A stretch of DNA of 64,000 nt from Piper betle (taxonomy: Eukaryota; Streptophyta; Magnoliopsida; Piperales; Piperaceae). Both the position numbers and the translations under genes were made by a program. Of the stretch, positions 33,951 through 45,211 are shown one piece after another (position 1 is the first letter of the stretch; each line of letters opens with the position of its first letter). The stretch is from contig JAURVB010014668.1 in the NCBI GenBank assembly GCA_033002965.1, forward strand, positions 1-64,000, written 5' to 3'. Under the pieces are notes generated by a model. The model saw only the letters and a list, made by a program, of their open reading frames with translations, made no database searches and had not been told where the DNA came from.

Positions 33951-36900
33951 GTCTTATCTACACGTGAAACTCTATCAATTTTTTTTTATAAAATTTTAAG
34001 TTTATTTGTAAATGAGATATTATTGCTCATATAGGACTTATCCTTTTGTTTAAACCCAACCCTAGATTTAAATGCAAGCATATCTTTTGTTGTGGTGGTG
34101 TTGTTTGTTTTCCTTTGTTGGGGTGTCTTTGTTTCTTTCCTATTCTTTTTGCCCTTCTCCTTAACTACCTCGAACAAATTTTTGATCATTGGGAACATAT
34201 TTTATATCCAAGGTAGTTGTCCACCTTCAAGGTGAGATAGTGTTCGTAAAATGCCTTGATTTGGCTTGATCGCTTGAATCGAATTGGGGTACTATATCTT
34301 TTGCATGTCATCTTTTGGATGATTGTTGTATTAGATGTTGGCTATGACTCACTAAAATATTAAGCTAAACTAACCTTAGTAAAGGCCTAAACAAAACCCC
34401 TTAACTGTGGTATGTGCATATTATTTTTTTGGTATGCTTGGCTATATTTTGAATTTATAATCCTATTTGAGCCCCTAAAAGATTTTTATAAAGTCTATAA
34501 AAATACTAAGATGACTTACTAATTGTCCACTATCAACATATAAAATTTGGAGTTAGATAGTTCAAATTTTAGAAGTGCATAGGAATGAAGGGTGTAACTC
34601 TAATTCCTGAGCTTTGGTTACAAAATTCATTGAAAGTACAACAAGTGGTGAATTTTATGAAATTTCACCTAGGCCTTAAAATCTATCCTAGTATGACCTC
34701 CGTAAAATTTCAAGGCCATTGGTTTAGTAGAAAATTTGGGACAAATTTTCTTAGCCACTTATGTCTTGTAAACTCCAGAAATGCATTGGCCAATGCACTA
34801 TAATTTTCGAGCCCACTCGGGCCTAATTATATGGATTTTGGACTTGAGCTTTTATTGGGATAAAGCATATTGTGTTGGCTATCCCTACCTTTTTCTCAGG
34901 CCCATTTAAAGTCTTCAAGTTCATGAACAAGGCTTAGAAAAATTAGTATGAGGCCCTGGAATACTATTCCCAGTACCTTAGTTCGACATTAGTGGGCCTT
35001 ATTTACCACGTTTGCCCATAGACCAACACTTGGTAATTTTATCTTAAAATGTCAAGGCCCATTGGTCTAATTTAGAACTCATTTGGACATTGTTTAGCCT
35101 TTATGAAAAATTGTTTTATTAATTCTGCTCGACAAAACCTTAAGTATTTAGACTGTTTACTAAGGGTGCTTGCAATACTAAACTCTAATTAAGGTTGTCT
35201 AATAAAATTTAATACTTTACTAAGTAATATAATTAAGTCAAATTAATTTTTCTGAGTATGGCATATGTAGAGGCGTTACCTTATTTTGCATTCCAATGCA
35301 ATCCTATCGTGATTCGAATTTCATCTTCTTATTAAGACACGTGGAGTAAGCTTACCCAATTAAGACGATGAGGTCGACTAATTTAGATATGTAGAACTCT
35401 TGTGCTTTATCTTTGCTTTAGAGTGTTAAGTGAGCACTTTTTAAATTACTTAAAACCCATACATTGTATGACAAGTTCACCAAAGTTTTAGTCTTGATTT
35501 GGTTCAAACTTGTTTTATTAGCTGCTTCGTGTGAATATTACTTCCGCTACTTGTTGTCCATCGTCGAATTATTTAGGGGTGCTAAGGATTTATCGGATCT
35601 AATTTATTTAATTTGCAATGTGGCTTAGCTCTCTCGTGCACTTAGCCACCCTTTTAAAGATGGATGAGTGTTCCACAAACAGCTAAAAAAAGGATTACAA
35701 AGAACTTTCCAGTGCAATTGAAGCTTTTTACAAGGAATCCATCAAGATGACTAAAAGGAATCATGAATTTAAGATGGCCTTGAAGAGCATGACTACGAAT
35801 AATGACAAATTAACTTGCTAGGAAGATCATTCCTTTAAAGAATTAACTTGCATCACTCGAGAAGAGGAAACAAAATTACAACAGCCACTTGCAAAGGGAG
35901 CTAGCTCAATCAAAAGAAGAATATAAAAAACTGATACATCAATTTGTTAGTAGGAGAGCCATACATATAGTTGAGCTACGTGATTCAGTTTCCATTTAGA
36001 AGAGTAATCTCTTTAATTGCATAAAGACCGAAAAGTATATTGATTAAATTTTAACTTTTAATGGTTTACATATGTTAAGCTGTCATATCATTGTTGATTA
36101 CTTTGTCATATAATTTGTACAAATAGATGCATTTTTAAACTCCTTTATTGGAACCTCACATAAAGTATGAAATGTGTCATACAATACAAGAATATTAAGT
36201 AATGGTTACATCGATTCACTTTTATAAAATTTAAATAAAAATAAATGATCATATATATGTCAAGGCTAAATATACCTCAATGTCAAAGGCGAGATGAGCA
36301 CCAACTAAACCATTCATTCAATTCCTTTATGTCATTTTAAATTAGTTTTAAAGTTTAAACAACACCAACGGCATATTTTTTCTAAGCACTTATATTTATA
36401 TTCAAAGAAACAACAGCAGCAAGAAATAAAGAGAAATAAAAATTTCTTCCTAAATATGAACTTTATGAATGATGGGTTGAAGTTGCAAGTCTGTCATTCA
36501 GATAAAGCAATTAGACCTTGCACCACGAAATGACAATCCCATACAAAGCACAATAGAGGAAAAGTTAGCCTGCTTACAAGAAGAAATAAGAGATAAGCAG
36601 CGATAGGTTGGCATGAGAGAAGGGGACAATAATGTTTGGTTAATCACTCGTTAATTCTTTGTGGTGACTCATGATTTATATATAAGTTAGGAAAGTCATA
36701 TTTTTAAAAGTAATTTTCGGATTAGGAAAGGTTTGTGACATCAATTATGACACCTATTAAAGTTTTGGGGACCCAAAGGCCTAACAAATAAGAACTGATA
36801 CAATGATCTTGAATGCGCTTAGAATCATAAGAAGCCCAACATCTCCACATTTGATGATTGCCTAAATTGTACTAGGCTGAGTGCCATTAAATCGACATGA

Positions 36901-37480
36901 ATTATAGAGAAACCAAAGTAATACCAACTTCAAGAGAACATGTAAAATTGGAAAAGAAAATCGACAAGCAACTTTCACCTCATATTGCACAGATGATCAT
37001 GAGAAAAAAATGGCCCAACAACATCACAAGGTAGATTTGGAAAAAATAAATACTGGCTTTGACACACGGTGATCGACTGCAGGTTGGGCAAGCAGATTAT
37101 CCAACTTTTTATTTGAGAGAACAAGTGGGGCGAAGCAGAGGTGCCCCTCCACTACGTTGCGGGTGGTATTTGCACTGCGGTCAAGCAACAGCCAGCAATA
37201 GGGGAGGGCTGGTCCCATTTCGGTTTTTAAAATGGGGGGTAAGAGAAGTTAAATACAATCATCTTACACAAACTAATCCAAATATTATTACCATTTAAGA
37301 AATACTATTAGATCTTGAATGGTTAATTATTTACAACTAAATTGTGTACACCTTAACAAGCCACTATTTTTCATGTAAATTTTCCCATGCAAAGAAAGCT
37401 CATTTATGACATAATTTATGCCTTTATTAATGATGATTTCAAAAAATAAAGTTTTTATTTATGATTATTTTTAAAAACTT
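33951..37480. other. Intergenic, retro-derived DNA
   Basis: Decayed sequence without a recognisable gene. A stretch near 35690-35960 translates in pieces to charged, coiled-coil-like sequence on the plus strand but is stop-ridden. Nothing typical of a plant promoter can be fixed for the PPR gene, although its promoter must be near the right end. The ~200 bp at 37030-37230 are more GC-rich than their surroundings and have no assignable content. Confidence 0.4.
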
Positions 37481-37503
37481 TGCTAGAGCTGCTATGCCGT
37501 GCT

Positions 37504-39381
37504 ATGACCACCCTCCGCCCACGGCCGACGCTCCTCCAAGCCTACGAGTGCCGCCTCATACACGCCATCGAAGGATGCGTCTACCTCTCCCACCTCAAGC
37601 GCGTCCACGCCCACCTCCTCCGCGCTGGCCTTCACCACAGCAACTACCTCCTCTCCAAGCTCCTCCGCCGCCTCACTTCCCTCGGCGTTCCAGTCCGCGC
37701 CTACGCCCGTCCGTTGTTCGACGCCGCTCCCCAACCCAACTCCTTCCTCTACACAGCCCTCATCCGCGCCTACGCTCTCCAAGGCCCCGCCCCATACGCT
37801 TTCCTACTCTACACCCACATGCGCTCGGAGCGCCACCCTGCCCCGCCCCTCTCCTTCACCTTCTCCGCCCTCATCAAGGCCGCCGCGGCGTCCCTCGACG
37901 CCGGCGCCGGCGCTCAGGTACACGCACAGGTCATCGCGCTGGGTGGGTTCGGCTCGGATTTGTACGTCAACAACACCCTCCTCGATATGTACACTAAATG
38001 CGGCGTCTTGGAGGACGCCCGCCGGGTGTTCGACGATATGCCCCTGCGAGATGTGATCTCGTGGACGGCGATGGTTGTTGGGTATGTGAAGAGCGGGGAC
38101 ATGACGGAGGCGGATGAGCTGTTCGAGTTGTCTCCTGACAAGGACATGGTCGCCTGGACGTCAGTGGTGATCGGCCACGCCCAAAACGGCCGGCCCCGCG
38201 ATGCTCTGCGGCAGTTCGAGCGGATGTTGGCTGCCCGAATTCAGATGGATGAAGTTACGATGGTTGGTGTTATTTCGGCCTGCGCACAACTGGGTGCCCT
38301 TAGGTATGGGCAGTGGATCTACGATGTGGTGAGGCAGGTCCATTTTGATAAGAGTGTGGTGGTAGCTTCTGCTATGGTTGACATGTTTGGGAAGTGTGGG
38401 TCGCTACATTTGGCCTGGGAAGTGTTTGATGCAATGGTTGAAAGAAATGTGTTTTCCTACAGTTCTATGATAATGGGATTCGCAATGCACGGCCATGCAC
38501 AGTCGGCTATTGGGTTGTTTCTGCGGATGATGGAGACGGAAACTCTGCCTAATGATGTCACTTTTATAGGAGTTCTTACGGCTTGCAGCCATGCCGGATA
38601 TGTTGACCAGGGCCGGAAGTACTTTGCTCTCATGCAGGAGCAGTATGGGATCGCGCCGAGGGCTGATCACTATGCCTGCATGGTCGATCTACTAGGTCGG
38701 GCTGGACACGTTGAAGAAGCTTATGAACTCATCTTGAACATGCCGGCAGAGGTGAAGCCCCACGGTGGCGTTTGGGGCGCCTTACTTGGTGCATGCCGCA
38801 TTCACTCAAGGCCACAAATAGCAGAGGCTGCTGCCAGGATTTTGTTCCAACTAGAACCAACAGAAGTTGGCAACTATTTGGTGCTCTCGAATATATATGC
38901 TGCCGTGCGCGATTGGCAGAAGGTAGCAAGGACTAGAAAATTGATGAGAGAAAGGGGTTTGAGGAAAAACCCGGGATGCAGTTGGGTTGAAGGGATGGAT
39001 GGTATAGTCCATGAATTCTTTGCGGGTGACAGGACTCATCCCAAGTATAAAGAAATAACAGCAGTGTTAGACGAATTAATTGAAAAAGCAAAACAGGTAG
39101 GCTACGCTCCTGTGTTAAGCTCTTGTGTTTATGACGTGAGTGATGGTGAGAAGATGCAACTGTTGAAGGGGCATAGCGAGAAACTGGCAGTTGCATTTGG
39201 GTTGATCGGCACTAGCCAGGGCAGTCCCATTCGGATATCTAAGAACCTTAGAATCTGTGAGGATTGTCATTCTTTTATGCGTGCTGCTTCCAAGGTAACT
39301 GGCAGAAAGATAATCATAAGAGACAATCTGAGGTTCCACCATTTTGCTGAAGGCATCTGCTCTTGCGCAGAGTTTTGGTGA
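37504..39381 (+). CDS. PPR-E-DYW protein, probable organellar RNA editing factor (At5g44230 type)
   Basis: The single-exon gene has 625 codons from the ATG at 37504; the frame is open from 37480 but with no earlier ATG. Pentatricopeptide repeats of the PLS type fill about residues 30-410 (for example NTLLDMYTKCGVLEDARRVF, DVISWTAMVVGYVKSGD, GVLTACSHAGYVDQGRKYF). An E region follows (GGVWGALLGACRIHS, GNYLVLSNIYA), then the PG box (PGCSWVE, residue 490) and a 136-residue DYW region. The deaminase signature is intact: HSE at 557-559 and CEDC at 585-588, plus the terminal HHF...CSC site. The last residues are EFW, not DYW. Such proteins bind plastid or mitochondrial transcripts and edit C to U; which organelle cannot be told. 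The 5' third is very GC-rich and falls 3'-ward. Upstream out-of-frame ATGs at 37461 and 37494 overlap the start. From memory the closest relative is At5g44230. Confidence 0.95.
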   Translation: MTTLRPRPTLLQAYECRLIHAIEGCVYLSHLKRVHAHLLRAGLHHSNYLLSKLLRRLTSLGVPVRAYARPLFDAAPQPNSFLYTALIRAYALQGPAPYAFLLYTHMRSERHPAPPLSFTFSALIKAAAASLDAGAGAQVHAQVIALGGFGSDLYVNNTLLDMYTKCGVLEDARRVFDDMPLRDVISWTAMVVGYVKSGDMTEADELFELSPDKDMVAWTSVVIGHAQNGRPRDALRQFERMLAARIQMDEVTMVGVISACAQLGALRYGQWIYDVVRQVHFDKSVVVASAMVDMFGKCGSLHLAWEVFDAMVERNVFSYSSMIMGFAMHGHAQSAIGLFLRMMETETLPNDVTFIGVLTACSHAGYVDQGRKYFALMQEQYGIAPRADHYACMVDLLGRAGHVEEAYELILNMPAEVKPHGGVWGALLGACRIHSRPQIAEAAARILFQLEPTEVGNYLVLSNIYAAVRDWQKVARTRKLMRERGLRKNPGCSWVEGMDGIVHEFFAGDRTHPKYKEITAVLDELIEKAKQVGYAPVLSSCVYDVSDGEKMQLLKGHSEKLAVAFGLIGTSQGSPIRISKNLRICEDCHSFMRAASKVTGRKIIIRDNLRFHHFAEGICSCAEFW

Positions 39382-39505
39382 TCAACGGAAGATTACTGGA
39401 GATATAGAAAGATGGAAGGCAATAATTTCTCAACCAGGCTCAGAACGAAACTCCTCTTGGTTGCATAGCACTTTTCTTGCACATAGAGTTCCAACGACGA
39501 AGGCC

Positions 39506-39886
39506 ATGGCGGCCACTTCTCACCACAGTTTCGTCATAAACACACTTGTTCCAACCTATAATCCCAAGAACGCGCGTGCGCATGGTGTGCGTGTTTGTCG
39601 TCTTCAGACAAGGACGCCAACTCTTCCGGGTCAGTTCAACATGGATCATATACTCTAGCTTGTTGAGCTCCTGCTGCTTGATTTTTTGAAAGTGTGTATT
39701 ATCTTTTGTGTCGAGGGGAAAAGAGATGAGCTGTCAACACTAGCTGTTGTCACACTTGTGGCTGGAGTGCTAACAATGGGTTCTGTACAAGAAGCAATGG
39801 CAGCAAAAGACTGGGGGTAGAGTTGGCGGTCAGGCCTTCCGATCGGCTGGTTCAGGAATACCTTCTCCCAGGATTAACAATTCAAG
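39506..39886 (+). pseudogene. Broken first-exon fragment of a chloroplast DUF1517 (FLAP1-like) gene
   Basis: It starts 125 bp after the PPR stop. An ATG at 39506 opens a Ser/Thr/Arg-containing, transit-peptide-like frame (MAATSHHSFVINTL) that stops at 39658. A different frame then gives STLAVVTLVAGVLTMGSVQ (a hydrophobic, thylakoid-type segment) and EAMAAK. One base later the frame shifts again to TGGRVGGQAFRSAG and SPRINNSR, ending exactly at AAG|GTAAGC, a strong donor at 39887. AMAAK-GGR-GG-F and PRINNSR are what I know from plant DUF1517 proteins such as FLAP1. No later exon is visible downstream. Two frame breaks show it cannot make the protein. Confidence 0.6.
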
Positions 39887-40900
39887 GTAAGCTAATTCTG
39901 CTTATGAGGATCACACATCCGCCTTAGTGTCAAGTACTTTACCAACTTCTTACTTCCATCTTGGATTATCAGCCATGTAAAAATAAAAATCGATTTTCAT
40001 TTAAAGATCATAAACGTAACCAATATCAGCCATGCTTTAATTTTTTTCCCAGTCAGACATGCTTCAATTTTAGTTCCTCAAACGATTTAGTGCATAATTT
40101 ATCTGTTGCATTGATAAAAAATTATCTGCTTTATTTGTTTCAACTTTGGTCTTTGATTACTCCCTAGATCTCTGTCTTAGATGTAATATTTGGCATTTTG
40201 ACTTTCTACAAGAAACTGCATATTCATTATTATCTGTAATGGAAAATGGAAGACCCACATGTGGCTTAATACGAGTAGAAACTAGTTAGAAGAGAGTTGA
40301 CAGTGAATAGTAAACGAATAATTATAACTAATTTCTAGTCAATCTACTTGCCTTATAAACAAAAATTAAACGTTTAATAATAATATTTCTTCTTCCATTT
40401 TTTAACTTAGTCGCAAGGCATGAGTAGAGTTAGGTATAAACCAACCAAACCTGCCAGAATGAGCGAACCCAATGGAAACTGTCGTCTCGGTTAGTTTTTT
40501 AAAGCTTTGGTTTGGTTTAAATTTAAACCTTCGGGAGATTTTTAAAAGGTGAGAAATTTCTGTTCGGAACCAAACAGAACTAAAATCAACAGATAAAAAA
40601 TCTTTAGTAAACCTTACTATTTATGTTTTAGGCGGTTAGTTATTAATTTTTTATTAATTTTTATGATTTATTTTGATATGTTTAATATATATACATAAAA
40701 AAATGACGGCGAGAAATTTTTTTTTGTAAGAGCTATAAAAACTCCTATCGTGACCATCCAATATTGTCGTCAAATGGGTCAAAACGAAGATGGCTTTTGA
40801 TTTTAAAGGGTATTTTTAGAATTACGATTTTACAACATGTAGTTCGGGAGCCATAAAACCCATGCTTGTTTCTCAAATGTTGGATAAGATCCAACCATTC
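39887..40900. other. Intergenic DNA after the pseudogene fragment
   Basis: No matching second exon of the DUF1517 fragment is seen. Around 40430-40620, 'ggtataaaccaaccaaacc' and 'ttcggaaccaaacagaac' phrases form a degenerate inverted pattern of the sort seen in plant hAT-type MITEs, too weak to delimit. Confidence 0.4.
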
Positions 40901-40912
40901 AAACTTGAGTTC

Positions 40913-41170
40913 TTATAAGTAGGGCTGTTCATGAATCGAGTTGATTCACGAGTTTTAATAAGTCGACTTGACCTGACCTGGCCTGAATTCGTTATATTTA
41001 TAACTTGACTCGATAATTCGATACTTATAATTCGACTTGACTCAGTGACAAATGAGTTGGTCACAAGTTCTATTAAACTCTGATCAACTCGACTCGATTC
41101 ATACTGAACTCGTAACTTGAATAGGCTTAACTCGACTTGGTATTTTGCTTTCAATGAAAGAAGACCAAGA
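40913..41170. repeat. Possible hAT-type MITE fragment
   Basis: It begins 'agtagggctgttcatgaatc', the usual opening of a common plant hAT MITE class ('tagggctgttcatga'), and continues with repeated 'tcgacttgactcg' words. No matching terminal inverted repeat or 8-bp target duplication is visible at the other end, so this is a low-confidence call. Confidence 0.35.
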
Positions 41171-43521
41171 CATTTTATATACTCCATGTTTAGTGGCAAA
41201 CAATTTTAATTTAATGGGCATGCTTTAAATCATTCCCAATATTGACAGTTTTAAATACCGATAATGAATTGTAATAAATACAATCAAATTACAAGTGTTG
41301 CTATTTTTTTTAAAAAAAACCCTGAAATTGCCATTGTCCATTGATAATGTATGTATATATATATATATATATATAACATTTAAACTTTTATAATCAGAAA
41401 AGATATCTAAATAGTATTTTCTTAATTCAAAAAAAAGAGAGACAATGGCCCAATATTTTAAACTGGTTGCTTGCATGGCCTTTTAATCATTTTGTGGGCT
41501 GTGGCTATTAAATGGTCATATATGCAGTAGCACTCCCTATAGCAACATAAGGCCACAAATAAGAACCACTGAGTAATGCCTCAGCTACCTACATGTTGTA
41601 ATATTTTTGACAGTGAGTAATGCCACTTACGCCCTCCTTGCCCCAGCCGGTGGTCTTGGGCAACTCTTTTATAGGCAGCCACGATTAATTCCTTGCAAAA
41701 TAAGAAACAATCACCAAGGTGGCATTACTTTTGCCCCTCCTTGCAAAAAATATATATAACTAAACAGTCTTGCAGGCGTACCAATTCCGCCCCTCCTTGC
41801 ATTGGCCACCCCCACTCTTCCCCACCTCCAACCTACACGCGTTGCCTCTGCCCCTCCTCACATTAGGCCTCATTCGCTCATTCTCCCTCTATTAGAAATC
41901 AAAAAAGTTGGGAAAAGCAAAATAGGTATGAGTTCCTTTAAAGAATTCAAAAAAAATCATGTAAAACGAAGTTCTAAAGAGTGAGATATGATTGTTTTAA
42001 GTTGAGCATATGATCAAGTTATTAGATAATAATGTGAATGAGTAGAATAACTTTTTTACATGTCCATAAAATAAGAGTATTTTGATATTAAGAAATTATG
42101 GTTAATAATTGAATTTGAAAAGGCGTTTTTGAGATTTATAATTCCTATTTAAGGTAGTAGTAAGAAGTAAACAGTCGTCTTAGATAAATATAAAATATAT
42201 TAGGATTTAATTAATTAATTGATGTAGAATACCCAATATACAACTATTTAATTGTGCCAATGTGTATATTGTTGGCATCAAGTAGTGGAGTCAAGGAGGC
42301 TAGGGTTATGGTATGTTTCATCTCCTTTCCTCCAATTTCTTCATCAATTCATCATGTTTTCATATAATTCATATATATAACATACATGCATCAAGATTAT
42401 ATTAAATTTCTATTATATTTGAATGGTTTGTTTAGAAGAGAAATCATGAATTTTATGTGTTTTGATGATGGAATGGTGTGGTTTATTGAGTTGTCAGATA
42501 TTGAACTTGTTGAATATGTTTTTACATGAAAAAAGAATATTTAGTTCTTATTTAAATTAAATTATGTCAATACATCTATTCTTTTGTAATTCATGATGAA
42601 TTCTTGTTAATAAATAAATGTATAATAATTTTACGGAGTTCACAATGAATATAATTGAGTTATCAAGTTAATCCATGTAAGAAGATTCGATAAAAATATC
42701 CTATTAAATTAATTTTAAACGTAGAGAATGAGTAATTCAATGTAAGCTCATCTTGAGTATCAATAAAATAAAGAACTTGTTTGGATATGGTGAATTGATT
42801 TGTGATTGAGTTTGTGAAGATTTAAATGTGAAAATCGTATTTAGGGCAGGTGTCTTGTGCCAAGGTGCAAGATAGTTTTGTCCCAAGGGACAAAGCTGGG
42901 TGAAGGCTGAACACACTTTTGCACCAAGGCTCAAACTATTGGTTGGCAACTTTTATATTTTTGCTTGAAAGTTAATTGGTGGGATTAAGTCATGATAATT
43001 ACATAAAAATAAAGTCAATAAATGGATAACGGTCCTAGTTGGTGATTGATGCTTGGTTTGGTTTGAAAAATTCTTTGAATGTTGTGCAAGTGTGCGAATG
43101 TATGTCATGTCATTACATATCAAGTGGGTTTTGAATATACATTTCTAAAATATATTTTTGGGTTCTAGGAAAATGCACTAATTTTTGAGTGAAGTAATTT
43201 GTTAGAGGCTTTTTCGAGGTACGTATAGCTTGTATGATAATACTTAAGACACTAATAGGCATTGATTAGTGGGGAGAGAAGTGTATATCTTGCATTGGTA
43301 TGTTGGACATATGTAGGGACTTTGCTTTCCTAGATGAAAGATATGGCTTAAGTTCTAATATATGTGAACCCATATAGACTAGTACAACCATGGACATCGG
43401 AGGCTCGGAGGGGATTAGGTGTATTGTCATCCCTCCGGGACAGTGACAATATTTGTGATCATAAATGAAAATTCTTCTAGTAGATTGGCCAAATTTATTG
43501 GACGAGGGGTTAAGCATAGAG
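41171..43521. other. Intergenic, retro-derived DNA
   Basis: It contains (TA)n at 41353-41375, repeated 'gcccctccttgca' phrases at 41628-41850, and LTR-like text such as 'aggtgtcttgtgccaaggtgca' (42845-42870) and 'ttttcgaggtacgtatagc' (43212-43232). It is probably worn LTR retrotransposon sequence. No gene is recognised. Confidence 0.4.
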
Positions 43522-44660
43522 TGTAATACTTTAAATCTCGTCCACGCTCATGAACCGAACTGGCATGTTACAGGCCCCGATTAGGTCAGCTAACCCGAAC
43601 CCAACTCGTGCAGATCTAATCTCGACGTCTTAAGACGAAGATACGACTCATCATACATGGATGAATGCTTAGAATCCTAACATAATACTACGTGGATGAC
43701 ATTTTAACTAATTTACACACCAATACAATTACGATAAAAATCGCATAAAAATTCTAAAATACAACCGACATAGTCTCCCCTAAAAATGCAATTAGGGTCC
43801 ACCCTGTCAAAATAATATATACAAGTATATATGCATATATCAACAATTTCATTAACACACAATCTAATATGCTATAAACTCATTATAGAACTTGAATCTC
43901 AACCCATAACGCTTCTACTGCGCAATCTATTCATGTTTCACATTCTATCATCATGTCTTAACATTTAATCATGTCACATCATCATGTCCCAAGCATTTAA
44001 TCACACCATTCACCATATAATAACATCATAAAAACAATATAACCACTCAATCGACTGACATGTGTGCAAGTAACAACAGTGCTCCTCCGTCCAAACTGGC
44101 TCTTCCAACTCGTGATTATTACCTACGTATAGTATAAAAACACGTCAGTAACAAGTGTTACTGGTCTAGAAAATAAAATAACTATAACAAGCTAGCTATG
44201 AGAGCAAACTCTCATATGAAAGAAAACATTATATACTCCTCGTGAACACTCTGAAGGGCACCTACTAAGGAGCCACTTGGCTACAGACCCGGTAGCATCT
44301 CGAATTGACTGATCTGTTGCTGTTGATACCTCTCTCGGCATTTTCTTACTTCATTTTCTGGTCTCAAATCCTAAGCCCTCTCCTTACCTCCATATTTTTC
44401 CTGGCCTTGAGCACGAAGGCCAAGTACTCTCAGGCAGTTGCCTTTAGTACCCTTTAAACCACAAGTCCGGACATGCGCTATAATAACTAGTACCCATAAA
44501 CCTCCACGTTCTTCGGGTGTGCGGAACTCAAACGCGGAGTTGTTAGGATCCCTTGGGAATGGAACACTCTGCTGCACTAATCCAGAGCTCGCTTTGATTG
44601 TCACGGCATCCGCTCATGGTATGTGCAATCAGTTTCTCCATCTCTTGTCTCACTGAAAAC

Positions 44661-44702
<42 letters not shown>

Positions 44703-45211
44703 CCTGGGAAGGGATTTATATAATAGGCCCGAAGGCACCTTGTAGTGGATCGTGCTTTTGAAATCATCCTCGAGGGGTTATTAATCCGGAAAACTGTTTG
44801 GTTAAATGACTAGAGTTAAGTGGGATCTAATAAAACACCACTTAACCCATCTTTCAAATAATAAAATAAACATACTATAGAAGAGAACGTAAAATAGAGA
44901 CAAGTCCTAAACGAACCTGGTAAAAGCTCCAACGTTTTATTGCGCCTAGGCGGCAAGCTCCTACTCCATACCTACACATCAAAACTAAATACTAACGCCC
45001 GCTAACTAAATGATGCATCAAATTTAATGAACATCAATCAATAGCCAAATAATCATAAGTATGAAAATAATTCTAACTAATCTTATTCATACTAATTTTA
45101 TTGTGTTTTTACGTCATACTCGATTAGCATGCTCATATGTACTTTATCTCATTAGATCACTTATTATTCATTTCCTGTTAATTACATCATGCACATCTTT
45201 ACTTCATTCCT
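43522..45211 (-). mobile_element. LTR-A, older copy, 3' half (split by a later insertion)
   Basis: It starts TGTAATACTT on the plus strand (the family's 3' terminus in reverse) and runs in reverse orientation through the 3' end block, perfect hairpins at 44146-44163 and 44208-44225, the 'accacaagtccggacatgcgc' block, an expanded TATA region ((TA)n, 44664-44700) and into the AT-rich section. It stops at 45211, where a younger copy of the same family begins. The sequence resumes at 48180. Confidence 0.8.
44664..44700. repeat. (TA)n microsatellite at the LTR-A TATA-box position
   Basis: About 18 TA units exactly where the other copies have the CTATATATATAG promoter box, so the TATA box itself has expanded. 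Confidence 0.9.

Noticed and set aside
37461..37997. 178-residue Pro/Arg-rich frame overlapping the PPR gene
   Set aside because: It is an out-of-frame reading of the GC-rich PPR 5' end. It is kept only as a possible upstream open frame, not a gene.
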